From: an uncultured Myxococcales bacterium
GTDB lineage: Bacteria > Myxococcota_A > Bradymonadia > UBA7976 > UBA1532
Length of the DNA: 6,981 bases
Direction of reading: 5' to 3'
NCBI GenBank assembly: GCA_937896275.1
Contig: CALBMW010000895.1
Coordinates: 1-6,981 of the forward strand
This document shows, one piece after another, positions 1-6,509 of the stretch. Each line of letters begins with the position of its first letter. Within the stretch, counting starts at the first letter, position 1. Position numbers and translations under genes: made by a program. The notes beneath the pieces were generated by a model that saw only the letters and a program-made list of their open reading frames with translations, searched no databases and had not been told where the DNA came from.

Positions 1-696
1 CTTCGCGTCCTCGGCGTGGGCCTTCGCGAAGGCGGCGCCCTCCTCGCCGGTGGGCTCGGGGCCGTCGGGCGTGTAGTCGGCGGGATCGAGAGCCACGAAC
101 TCGAGGTTCCACGTGCGCTTGGTGCGGTCGTAGGTCTCGCGCGCCTCGGCCTCGCTGACCTTCACCTGGCTCTCGAGGAAGCTCATGAACCGGGTGATGA
201 CCAGCTCGCGCTCCTTGGCGCGGCGGTACAGCTCGGTCGTCCCACCCAGGGCCTGGCCGATCTGCGCGGCGTAGCGTCGCTTGTCGAAGGCGCCCTCGCG
301 GTCCCGGAAGAGCGGGCCGTCGGCGTTGTCGTCGCCGAGGATGTACTCCGACAGCTCGCGGTCGCTCACGGCGACGCCCGCCCCGCTCGCGCGCTGCTCG
401 AGCAGCACCCGCGCGGCCACCTGCTCGGCGGTCATTCGACGCAACCGCTTCAGATCGTCGGCCTTCAGATCGGTGCTCTCGAACAGAGCCTGGCGGCGGA
501 CCGCCATCTCGACCTCGCGCTGCGAGACCTCCTCGCCGACGACGTCCAGGGCCCACCCGCCGACCTGCGGCTGCTCGCCACCGGGTCGGATGCCCTGCGA
601 CTGGGGACCGAAGAAGAAGACGAACACCACGATCAGCATCCCGAAGAGGATGAAGATCAGGAAGCTCTGTGACTTTTCGCGAAGTTGCGTCAGCAT
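1..696 (-). CDS. PpiD/SurA-like membrane-anchored periplasmic peptidyl-prolyl isomerase/chaperone (N-terminal part)
   Basis: Reading the minus strand from an ATG at 696-694 gives an unbroken frame of 232 codons to the window edge, so the C-terminal part is missing. The protein starts MLTQLREKSQSFLIFILFG. A short basic cytoplasmic head is followed by one very hydrophobic segment at about residues 12-30, then a periplasmic region. Around residues 50-62 (VVGDEVSQREVE) and 130-175 (GAFDKRRYAAQI, then a basic helical stretch) it follows the SurA N-terminal/PpiD chaperone fold, in which a tail-in anchor precedes an alpha-helical chaperone domain. The parvulin catalytic domain, expected further on, lies outside the window, so isomerase activity cannot be judged. 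Family knowledge: PpiD-type proteins assist folding of secreted proteins near the Sec translocon. No strong Shine-Dalgarno is visible; a GAG lies a few bases before the start. It is divergent from mreB and has its own promoter candidate. A SurA-type name is the main alternative. Confidence 0.85.
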   Translation of the reverse strand, partial: MLTQLREKSQSFLIFILFGMLIVVFVFFFGPQSQGIRPGGEQPQVGGWALDVVGEEVSQREVEMAVRRQALFESTDLKADDLKRLRRMTAEQVAARVLLEQRASGAGVAVSDRELSEYILGDDNADGPLFRDREGAFDKRRYAAQIGQALGGTTELYRRAKERELVITRFMSFLESQVKVSEAEARETYDRTKRTWNLEFVALDPADYTPDGPEPTGEEGAAFAKAHAEDAK

Positions 697-725
697 TGAG
701 TGCTCGGCCGTTTTGAGGACGCGGC

Positions 726-754
726 ATCCTAGGGCAGCGCCCAGCGGGGGTCAA
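726..754 (-). promoter_or_regulatory. Sigma70-like promoter for the PpiD-like gene
   Basis: On the minus strand TTGACC (complement of 749-754) is followed after exactly 17 nt by TAGGAT (complement of 726-731). These match TTGACA at 5 of 6 positions and TATAAT at 4 of 6. Transcription would begin near 719, leaving a leader of about 23 nt before the ATG at 696. This is the best promoter match in the window. It is a pattern reading only, with no mapped start. Confidence 0.6.
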
Positions 755-760
755 CCCGCT
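743..760. promoter_or_regulatory. Dyad symmetry centred on the -35 box (possible operator)
   Basis: AGCGGG at 743-748 and CCCGCT at 755-760 are perfect inverted repeats. The 6-nt centre, GGTCAA, is exactly the complement of the minus-strand -35 box. It lies about 17 bp upstream of the -35 candidate of the mreB promoter. A protein bound here could block the PpiD-side promoter. A 6-bp GC-only dyad can also occur by chance at this base composition. Confidence 0.35.
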
Positions 761-776
761 CCGACCCCTTTACAGG

Positions 777-805
777 TTGCCGTTCGGGGGGCGCTCTGCT
801 ATACC
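777..805 (+). promoter_or_regulatory. Sigma70-like promoter for mreB
   Basis: TTGCCG at 777-782, a 17-nt spacer and TATACC at 800-805 match the -35 and -10 consensus at 4 of 6 positions each. TATACC is one of the few AT-rich spots in this gap. A start near 812 would give a leader of about 36 nt before the mreB ATG. A better -35 match, TTTACA at 769-774, is 25 nt from the -10 and so badly spaced. This would be the main promoter of the mre operon. Confidence 0.5.
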
Positions 806-847
806 ACCGCGACTTACCCTCTGCGCGCTGTCCGAGACGCCGAACGC

Positions 848-1885
848 ATGCTGTTCGACTACATCTACGGCATGTTCAGCAACGACCTGGCGATCGATCT
901 AGGGACCGCCAACACGCTGATCTATGCCAGGGGCAAGGGCATCGTGTCCTGTGAGCCCTCGGTCGTCGCCGTCAAGAAGGACGCGCGCGGTGTACGCCGC
1001 GTCCTCGCCGTGGGACGTGAGGCCAAGGAGATGCTGGGCCGGACGCCCGGCTCCATCGTCGCGATTCGTCCCATGAAGGACGGCGTCATCGCCGACTTCG
1101 ACGTCACCGAGGCGATGATCCGCCACTTCATCACCCGCGCTCACCAACGCAGCACCCTCGTCAAGCCCCGCGTGATCATCGGCGTGCCCTTCGGCATCAC
1201 CGAGGTCGAGAAGCGCGCCGTCCGTGAGTCCGCCCAACTCGCCGGCGCGCGCGAGGTCTACCTGATCGAGGAGCCCATCGCGGCGGCCATCGGCGCAGGC
1301 CTGCCCATCACCGAGCCGAGCGGCAACATGATCGTCGACATCGGGGGGGGCACGACCGAGGTCGCGGTCATCTCGTTGTCGGGCATCGTCTACTCGCGCT
1401 CGGTCCGCGTGGGCGGCGACAAGATGGACGAGGCGATCGTCCAGCACATGAAGCGCAAGTACAACCTGCTGGTGGGCGAGCCGACGGCCGAGAAGATCAA
1501 GTGCCACATCGGCAACGCGTTCGACGCCGGCGAGACGACGACCATGGAGGTCAAGGGCCGTGACCTCGTCGCGGGCCTCCCCAAGACCCTCACCATCACG
1601 TCCGACGAGATTCGTGAGGCCCTCGCCGAGCCGATCAACGCCATCGTCGATGCGGTCCGCGTGGCCCTCGAGCGCACCCCCCCCGAGCTGAGCGCCGACA
1701 TCGTCGACAAGGGCATCGTCCTCGCCGGGGGCGGCGCCCTGCTCAAGGGTCTCGACATGCTGCTGCGCGAGGAGACCGGGCTGCCGGTGATGATCGCCGA
1801 CGATCCTCTCTCGGCGGTGGTGCTCGGCTGCGGCAAGGCCCTCGACGAGATCTCCCTGCTCAAGAGCGTCGCCGTCGAAGCGTGA
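848..1885 (+). CDS. mreB: Rod shape-determining protein MreB (bacterial actin)
   Basis: A 345-residue actin-fold ATPase that forms membrane-associated filaments and positions the elongation-specific wall-synthesis complex. The length fits the family (about 345). The nucleotide-binding motifs are present: phosphate-1 AIDLGTANT at residues 15-23, the interdomain stretch YLIEEPIAAAIGAG near 138-151, phosphate-2 VDIGGGTTEV at 163-172, and the adenosine motif LAGGGALLKG at 292-301. The hydrophobic N-terminus (MLFDYIYGMF) resembles the membrane-binding end of other MreB proteins. The ATG at 848 is chosen because it gives the usual N-terminus just before SNDLAIDLGT; a GAGA lies 10 nt upstream. The frame stays open further upstream, but that part lies opposite the divergent gene and shows no MreB similarity. 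ATG at 872 would remove the membrane-binding segment. The stop overlaps the mreC start. The gene carries an 8-G run (1343-1350) and an 8-C run (1677-1684), with no frame disturbance. Confidence 0.98.
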   Translation: MLFDYIYGMFSNDLAIDLGTANTLIYARGKGIVSCEPSVVAVKKDARGVRRVLAVGREAKEMLGRTPGSIVAIRPMKDGVIADFDVTEAMIRHFITRAHQRSTLVKPRVIIGVPFGITEVEKRAVRESAQLAGAREVYLIEEPIAAAIGAGLPITEPSGNMIVDIGGGTTEVAVISLSGIVYSRSVRVGGDKMDEAIVQHMKRKYNLLVGEPTAEKIKCHIGNAFDAGETTTMEVKGRDLVAGLPKTLTITSDEIREALAEPINAIVDAVRVALERTPPELSADIVDKGIVLAGGGALLKGLDMLLREETGLPVMIADDPLSAVVLGCGKALDEISLLKSVAVEA

Positions 1886-2757
1886 TGCGCGCGCCCACGC
1901 CGGTCCGTCGGACCTGGGTCGCGGGCGTCGCCCTGATCCTGCTGAGCCTGGCCCTGCTGCAGTTCGATCGCCACGGCATCAGCCCGGGCCCGGTCGGGCG
2001 CGCCGTCATTGGCGGTGTGGCCCCGCTGCAGGGCGTCGTCACCCGGGCCGCCCTCGCCGTCCGCGGCGTGTGGCTGGACTACGCGGCCCTGCGCGGTGTG
2101 CGCGACGAGAACAAGAATCTGCAGGAGAAGCTGAAGCACCTTCAGGCCCAGGCCGCCCAGGCCGCCGATCTCGAGGCCGAGAACGACCGACTGCGCCGCC
2201 TCATCGACCTCGGTGACCGACGCAAGGACCTGCGCCTGCGGGCGGCCAAGGTCGTCTCGCGCAGCACGAGCCCCTACTTCCGCGTGCTCAGCCTCGAGCT
2301 CGAGGTGGGGGAGGGCTCGGTCGCCGAGGGCATGCCGGTCATCGCCCCCGGCGGCGTGGTCGGTCAGGTGCGCACCCTGGTGGGCAGCCGCGCCGAGGTC
2401 CTGCTGCTGACGGATCCGCGGAGCGCCATCGACGTCGTGCTCGAGGACAGCCGCGCGCTGGGCGTCGCGGTCGGCACCGGCGAGAAGGATCGCTACGCCG
2501 CCAAGCTCGAGTACCTTCAGCGGTCGATCAAGGCCAGGGCAGGCGAGCGCGTGCTGACGACGGGCGACGACGGGCGCTATCCGCGCGGCCTGGTGGTGGG
2601 CGAGGTCTCGGCGGTGGGCGGCGAGACGAGCGGCCCATTTCAAGCCGCGACCGTCGTGCCGCAGGTCGATCTGGGTGCGCTGGACGAGGTCTTCATCGTG
2701 TTGGGCCCCTCGGGCCTCTCGCCGGAGGGTGATCGCTTCGAGGGCGAGCAGCCGTGA
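1885..2757 (+). CDS. mreC: Rod shape-determining protein MreC
   Basis: A bitopic inner-membrane protein of 290 residues that links MreB/MreD to the PBP2-RodA synthase and is thought to activate PBP2 on the periplasmic side. Seen in the sequence: a short basic cytoplasmic tail, one membrane segment at about residues 11-27 (WVAGVALILLSLALLQF), and a heptad-like coiled coil at about 68-108 rich in Glu, Lys, Leu and Asn (ENKNLQEKLKHL; LEAENDRLRRLIDL). The beta-rich MreC core follows from about 118, including APGGVVGQV and LLLTDPRSAIDVVL. The tail after about residue 270 is short and ends in an acidic, Gly/Pro-containing stretch. The start is ATG at 1885, whose A is the last base of the mreB TGA; a GTG one codon earlier (1882) is equally possible. 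Both imply translational coupling. It overlaps mreD by 4 nt. Confidence 0.96.
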   Translation: MRAPTPVRRTWVAGVALILLSLALLQFDRHGISPGPVGRAVIGGVAPLQGVVTRAALAVRGVWLDYAALRGVRDENKNLQEKLKHLQAQAAQAADLEAENDRLRRLIDLGDRRKDLRLRAAKVVSRSTSPYFRVLSLELEVGEGSVAEGMPVIAPGGVVGQVRTLVGSRAEVLLLTDPRSAIDVVLEDSRALGVAVGTGEKDRYAAKLEYLQRSIKARAGERVLTTGDDGRYPRGLVVGEVSAVGGETSGPFQAATVVPQVDLGALDEVFIVLGPSGLSPEGDRFEGEQP

Positions 2758-3257
2758 GCATTCTCCTGCCGATCCTGCTGGGCCTGCTGGCGCTGTGCGC
2801 CGAGCTCTTCGTGCGCGAGGCGCTGGCCCTCGACAGCTGGGCGCCCGAGTTCCTGGTGGTGCTCCTGTTGTTCCTGGGCACGCACCGCGGCGGCCGCGCG
2901 GTGGGCATCGCCGCGCTGCTCGGCGCGCTCGCGGACGGCTTCAAGGGCAGCCCCCTGGGCCTGCACATGCTGCACGCGGTGTTGCTGACCTACGGCGCCG
3001 CCGCGCTGGCCAATCAGGTCCGCTTTCGGGGCATCCTGGGCAACCTGCTCCTCGGGGCCCTGGGGGGCGTGCTGAGCCTGTTCCTGCTGGCCCTCCTGAG
3101 CCGCGTGTTCCTCTCGGGCACGCCCCTCGGCGTCCGCATCGGCGCCCTCATCGTGCCGCAGGTGACCCTCAACGCCCTGCTGGTTCCGCTGGCATTCCCG
3201 GTGCTCGAGAAGCTCGAGGGCCTGCTGATCGGGCGTAAGGACTCGGACGTCCTCTGA
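2754..3257 (+). CDS. mreD: Rod shape-determining protein MreD
   Basis: A small polytopic membrane protein of 167 residues, the usual size for MreD, that works with MreC in the elongasome. It has about five to six hydrophobic segments, at roughly residues 2-20, 31-42, 48-62, 71-87, 97-120 and 128-150. The stretch LADGFKGSPLGLHML at 59-73 fits the conserved Asp/Gly-Ser-Pro-Leu-Gly region of the family. The start is a GTG that shares GTGA with the mreC stop; GAGGG at 2740-2744 is a reasonable ribosome site 9 nt upstream. MreD proteins diverge quickly, so the call rests on size, topology, this motif and its position between mreC and mrdA. The C-terminus is short and charged (GRKDSDVL). Confidence 0.93.
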   Translation: MSILLPILLGLLALCAELFVREALALDSWAPEFLVVLLLFLGTHRGGRAVGIAALLGALADGFKGSPLGLHMLHAVLLTYGAAALANQVRFRGILGNLLLGALGGVLSLFLLALLSRVFLSGTPLGVRIGALIVPQVTLNALLVPLAFPVLEKLEGLLIGRKDSDVL

Positions 3258-3361
3258 CGCGCTTTGGGCCATCTCGCGCCCGAAGTGTCCGAGACCAAAA
3301 AGGTTTCGCCTCCGCTCGGGGCTCGCCTCAGGTCCCTGGTGTCGCCACCCTGCTCAATCGG

Positions 3362-3390
3362 TTGGCCTGCCCGTCTCCATCTGCTAGGTT
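3362..3390 (+). promoter_or_regulatory. Weak sigma70-like promoter candidate for mrdA-rodA
   Basis: TTGGCC at 3362-3367, a 17-nt spacer and TAGGTT at 3385-3390 match the -35 at 4 of 6 and the -10 at 3 of 6. A start near 3397 would give a leader of about 50 nt that contains both hairpins before the PBP2 ATG. The match is weak and could be chance. Confidence 0.3.
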
Positions 3391-3403
3391 GGCGCGGCTT
3401 TTC

Positions 3404-3421
3404 GCCCACTCGTGGGCTTTT
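3404..3421 (+). terminator. Hairpin plus T4: terminator- or attenuator-like
   Basis: GCCCA at 3404-3408 and TGGGC at 3413-3417 form a perfect 5-bp stem with loop CTCG, followed directly by TTTT (3418-3421). The stem and T-run are short for an efficient intrinsic terminator, so partial termination of mre read-through, or no termination, is more likely than a full stop. Confidence 0.35.
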
Positions 3422-3422
3422 C

Positions 3423-3438
3423 GCGCCCCATCGGGCGC
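3423..3438 (+). promoter_or_regulatory. Perfect hairpin just upstream of the PBP2 start
   Basis: GCGCCC (3423-3428), loop CATC and GGGCGC (3433-3438) form a 6-bp all-GC stem. It ends 9 nt before the ATG at 3448 and 2 nt before the GAGAG that is the only visible ribosome-site candidate. In the mRNA it could limit ribosome access to mrdA. This role is inferred from position only. Confidence 0.4.
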
Positions 3439-3447
3439 TCGAGAGTC

Positions 3448-5352
3448 ATGTCGGACGTGTACCTCGACTCCTCGATCGTCGGCTACCGCGCCCGGGCGCG
3501 ACGGCTTGGCTTCGTGGTTTTCGCGGCGTTCGGCGTGCTCTTCCTGCGCCTGGCACAGCTTCAACTCGTCGAGGGCGACGCGCTCGAGGCGGCCTCGAGC
3601 CGCAACTTCGTCCGCACCGTCAAGCTGCCCGCGGACCGCGGCACCATCTACGATCGCAACGGCAAGGTGCTGGCGGTCAACCGCCCCAGCTTCGACCTGT
3701 TCGTCACACCCTCGCAGGTGAAGGATCTCGACGCCCTCATCGATGGCCTGCGAGCCGTGCTCGACCTCGACGAGCTCGACCTCGTCCACCTGCGAGAGCG
3801 CATCGAGGAGCCCCGCGGCATGTGGCGCTTCCGCCCGTTCCGCATCGAGCGCGACATCGACCGCAAGCGTGTCGCGGTGGCCGAGGCGCTGCGGGCGCGC
3901 GTCGAGGGCCTGTCGATCCGGGTGCGCTACCAGCGCGAGTACCCCGAGGGCATCGTCGGCGCCCACGCCGTCGGCTACCTGGGCAAGCCCACGGCGCCCG
4001 AGCTCGAGGCGGACGCCGAGGGGCGCCTCAGCGTCGACGCGATGATCGGCCGCTTTGGCCTCGAGCGGCGCTTCGAGTCGGTGCTCGCCGGGCATGATGG
4101 CTTCGAGCGCTATGTGGTCGACGCGCGCGGCGCCCGCCAGGACGAGGGCTGGGCCGAGCGCGCGATGAGCGGCATCCAGTCGAGGCAGGCCCCCGAGCGG
4201 GGCCACGACATCGTGCTCACGGTCGACGTCGAGGTGCAGAAGATCCTCTTCGAGGCGCTGGCGAACTACGAGTCGGGCGCCGCGGTGGTGGTCGATCCGC
4301 GTGACGGGACGGTGCGGGGCATCATCTCGAAGCCCTCCTTCGATCCCAACCTGTGGTCGGGCCGGCTGACGCCCGAAGCGAAGCGCCTGATCGACGAGAG
4401 CCCCTACAACCCGATGCTCGACAAGAGCGTGCATGCCTACTTCCCGGGCTCGGTGTACAAGATCGTCACCGCCCTCGCGGCCCTCGAGGAGGGCGTCCTC
4501 GACCCCGACGATCCGATCGACAGCCCAGGGTCCTACGAGTACGGCAACCGCGTCTTCCACTGCCACAAGCGATCGGGCCACGGCTCGCTGGATCTCAACG
4601 GCGCGATGGCCGCGTCGGCGGACGTCTACTTCTACAAGCTCGGCGAGGCGCTCGGCATCGACAGGCTCGCGCGCTACGGACGCAAGTTCGGCTTCGGCGC
4701 GCGCCCCGGGTTGGGGATCAACGGCGAGGCGGTCGGCACCGTGCCCACCCGCGAGCATCACGATCGGGTGACCAAGGGCGGCTACCAGTATGGCCTCGCG
4801 CTCTCGACCGCCATCGGGCAGGGCGACGTGCGCACCTCGCCGCTGCAGATGGCGATGGCCTACGCGGCGCTCGCCAACGGTGGCAGCATCTTTCCGGCGA
4901 GGATCGTCGACCGCATCCAGAACGAGGACGGCCAGGTCGTCAGCCGCTACGACTCCAAGCCCCGCAGCACCCTCGAGGCCTCCGACGAGCACATCCAGGC
5001 CGTCAGCCGAGCGCTGGAGCGCGCGGTCAACGACGCCGAGCTGGCGACGGGCCACCTCGCCGCGGTCGCCGGCGGGCGCGTCGCCGGCAAGACCGGCACC
5101 GCGCAGGTGATGGAGATCAATCGAGGCCGCGGCCGGCATGACGTCAAGCGATTCCAGAACCGCGACCACGCGTGGTTCGCCGGCTATGCGCCCTATGAGG
5201 CGCCCAAGCTGGTGGTCGTGGTCTTCCTCGAGCACGGCGGCTCAGGCGGCCGGGACGCCGCGCCCGTGGCCCGCCGCATCATCGAGGCCTATCACCAGCG
5301 GGTCGAGCCCGTCTTCAGCACCTCGGCCCTGAACGAGCCGACCCGGCGATGA
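3448..5352 (+). CDS. mrdA: Penicillin-binding protein 2 (class B elongation transpeptidase)
   Basis: A 634-residue inner-membrane D,D-transpeptidase that crosslinks peptidoglycan made by its partner RodA. Seen: a basic N-terminal tail and one membrane segment at about residues 22-41 (FVVFAAFGVLFLRLAQLQLV), then the PBP dimerisation region with the conserved ADRGTIYDRNGKVLAVN near 62-78. The transpeptidase domain follows from about 250 to 615. Active-site motifs are S335-V-Y-K338 (nucleophile Ser), S390-A-D392 in the SxN position, and K548-T-G-T551. Asp in the third SxN position is familiar in PBP2 proteins. ATG at 3448 is chosen because the protein then begins with the expected short tail; GAGA lies just upstream. 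GTG at 3412 would add 12 residues but would start inside a hairpin. The last 4 nt overlap rodA. FtsI is the alternative class B enzyme, but the mre/rodA context favours PBP2. Confidence 0.96.
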   Translation: MSDVYLDSSIVGYRARARRLGFVVFAAFGVLFLRLAQLQLVEGDALEAASSRNFVRTVKLPADRGTIYDRNGKVLAVNRPSFDLFVTPSQVKDLDALIDGLRAVLDLDELDLVHLRERIEEPRGMWRFRPFRIERDIDRKRVAVAEALRARVEGLSIRVRYQREYPEGIVGAHAVGYLGKPTAPELEADAEGRLSVDAMIGRFGLERRFESVLAGHDGFERYVVDARGARQDEGWAERAMSGIQSRQAPERGHDIVLTVDVEVQKILFEALANYESGAAVVVDPRDGTVRGIISKPSFDPNLWSGRLTPEAKRLIDESPYNPMLDKSVHAYFPGSVYKIVTALAALEEGVLDPDDPIDSPGSYEYGNRVFHCHKRSGHGSLDLNGAMAASADVYFYKLGEALGIDRLARYGRKFGFGARPGLGINGEAVGTVPTREHHDRVTKGGYQYGLALSTAIGQGDVRTSPLQMAMAYAALANGGSIFPARIVDRIQNEDGQVVSRYDSKPRSTLEASDEHIQAVSRALERAVNDAELATGHLAAVAGGRVAGKTGTAQVMEINRGRGRHDVKRFQNRDHAWFAGYAPYEAPKLVVVVFLEHGGSGGRDAAPVARRIIEAYHQRVEPVFSTSALNEPTRR

Positions 5353-6443
5353 CCCGTGCGGCCGCCACGGTCGGCCGCATCGACTGGTCGGTCATCGGCC
5401 TCGTCGTGCTGCTGGGCGCCGTCAGCGTGTTCAACCTGCACAGCACGTCGATCGCCACCGGCACGACGGTCTACCTCAGGCACCTCTATTGGCTGCTCAT
5501 CGGCCTCGTGGTCATGGGGGCGGTCGCCGCCATCAACTATCGCAACCTGCAGCGGGTCGCGCCCTTCTTCTACGGCGTCGTCGTGCTGCTGCTGGCGCTC
5601 GTGCTGGCGGTCGGGAAAGAGGTCAACGGCTCCCGCCGCTGGCTCGATCTCGGCTTCGTGGGCTTTCAGCCGTCGGAGCTCGCCAAGCTCGCGATCATCC
5701 TCAACCTGGCGAACTGGTTCCAGCGGGTGCCGCGCCCGGCGGGCTATGCGCTCCGCGATCTGGTCCCCGTCGCGCTGCTGCTCGGCGTGCCCATGTTCCT
5801 GGTCCTGCAGGAGCCCGACCTGGGGCACACCCTCATGCTGATGTTCATCGGGATCTCGATGCTCGCCTACGAGCGCTTCGAGAAGCGGGCGCTGATGACC
5901 GTCCTGCTGCTGGGCCTGGTGTCGGCGGTCCCGCTCTGGAAGTTCGTGCTGCGCGATTACCAGAAGGACCGCGTGCTGACCCTGCTCGACGGCAAGGCCG
6001 ACGTTCATGGCGCCGGCTGGCACGCCCGGCAGGCGCGCGTCGCGGTCGGCAGCGGAGGGCTGATCGGAAAGGGACACGGCGACGGGACGCAGGTGGCGGG
6101 CGGCTTTTTGCCCGAGAACCACACGGACTTCGTCTTCGCGCATCTGTCCGAGGAGCTCGGGCTCCTGGGGGCCGGGCTGGTGCTGGCCATCTACCTCCTG
6201 CTGATCGTCGCCGCCCTCCGGAGCGCCGCGCAGGCGCGGGACAAATTCGGGGGCCACGTCGCCGTCGGCGTCGGGGCCCTGATCTTCTGGCACGTGGTCA
6301 TGAACATCGGCATGGTGCTCAACCTGCTCCCGGTCACGGGCGTGACGCTGCCGCTGCTCAGCTACGGCGGCACATCCGTGCTCACAGTGATGGCAGCGAT
6401 GGGGCTGTTGCTGAACATCAGCCTCCGACGTACCGTGTTCTGA
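5349..6443 (+). CDS. rodA: RodA, SEDS-family peptidoglycan glycosyltransferase
   Basis: A 364-residue polytopic membrane enzyme that polymerises lipid II into glycan strands and pairs with PBP2. About ten hydrophobic segments are visible along the chain. SEDS signatures include the loop VNGSRRWLDLGFVGFQPSEL (about residues 93-112) ahead of AKLA, then LQEPDLGHTL near 154-163. The large extracytoplasmic loop carries ENHTDFVFA with the presumed catalytic Asp at residue 260. Near the end is LPLLSYGGTS, a strong family signature. The length is typical of RodA (about 370), and it lacks the longer tails common in FtsW. The ATG overlaps the mrdA stop (ATGA), so synthesis of the two partners is probably coupled. 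FtsW is unlikely because no division or murein-precursor genes are nearby. Confidence 0.97.
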   Translation: MTRAAATVGRIDWSVIGLVVLLGAVSVFNLHSTSIATGTTVYLRHLYWLLIGLVVMGAVAAINYRNLQRVAPFFYGVVVLLLALVLAVGKEVNGSRRWLDLGFVGFQPSELAKLAIILNLANWFQRVPRPAGYALRDLVPVALLLGVPMFLVLQEPDLGHTLMLMFIGISMLAYERFEKRALMTVLLLGLVSAVPLWKFVLRDYQKDRVLTLLDGKADVHGAGWHARQARVAVGSGGLIGKGHGDGTQVAGGFLPENHTDFVFAHLSEELGLLGAGLVLAIYLLLIVAALRSAAQARDKFGGHVAVGVGALIFWHVVMNIGMVLNLLPVTGVTLPLLSYGGTSVLTVMAAMGLLLNISLRRTVF

Positions 6444-6447
6444 ACGC

Positions 6448-6473
6448 GTTCGGGCGCCGCCGGCGACCCGAAC
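6448..6473 (+). terminator. Strong GC hairpin between rodA and thioredoxin
   Basis: GTTCGGG (6448-6454) pairs with CCCGAAC (6467-6473). The inner CGCC/GGCG (6455-6458 with 6462-6465) extends this to 11 bp with a GCC loop and a single bulged A at 6466. It begins 4 nt after the rodA stop. No T-run follows on the + strand, so it is not a classical intrinsic terminator; it may stabilise the upstream mRNA end or mark a processing site. A short palindrome ATCGCGCGAT lies just after it at 6474-6483. Confidence 0.45.
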
Positions 6474-6509
6474 ATCGCGCGATCGACTCGATGGAGATGG
6501 AGGGCCGTC

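Larger units (their letters stand above)
3258..3447 (+). other. Structured 190-nt gap between mreD and mrdA
   Basis: No convincing gene lies here, although frames remain open because of the GC content. It contains a stem-loop at 3290-3308 (CGAGACC, loop AAAAA, GGTTTCG, with one G-U pair), a weak promoter candidate at 3362-3390, and two perfect hairpins at 3404-3438. A 10-nt direct repeat GGCTTTTCGC occurs at 3396-3405 and 3415-3424. All other junctions from mreB to rodA overlap, so this gap is the only place where expression of the scaffold genes and the synthase genes could be separated. Confidence 0.6.

Noticed and set aside
16..672. A 218-codon + strand open frame at the left end
   Set aside because: It is antisense to the PpiD-like gene, whose membrane anchor and chaperone-type sequence are recognisable. 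The + strand product is low-complexity Ala/Leu/Glu with a His/Glu/Asp-rich end.
281..847. N-terminal extension of mreB by 189 residues
   Set aside because: The extension lies opposite the PpiD-like gene and the promoter region, is Ser/Arg/Pro-rich with no homology visible, and the MreB family starts exactly at the ATG at 848.
1390..2643. A 417-codon minus-strand open frame over mreB and mreC
   Set aside because: It crosses the mreB/mreC junction on the opposite strand and has no recognisable domain; both + strand genes are unambiguous.
3412..3447. GTG at 3412 as the PBP2 start
   Set aside because: It would add 12 residues, lies inside a hairpin stem and has no ribosome site; ATG at 3448 has GAGA upstream and gives a normal N-terminus.
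3264..4097. A 277-codon + strand frame spanning the mreD-mrdA gap into mrdA
   Set aside because: It is out of frame with PBP2, extremely Arg/Gly/Pro/Ala-rich and overlaps most of the N-terminal half of a certain gene.
3328..5235. A 635-codon open frame on the minus strand covering nearly all of mrdA
   Set aside because: Its codons are the mirror of a well-supported PBP2 gene. The product is rich in Asp, His, Arg, Ala, Leu and Val with no recognisable domain. Long antisense frames are expected when third positions are mostly G or C.
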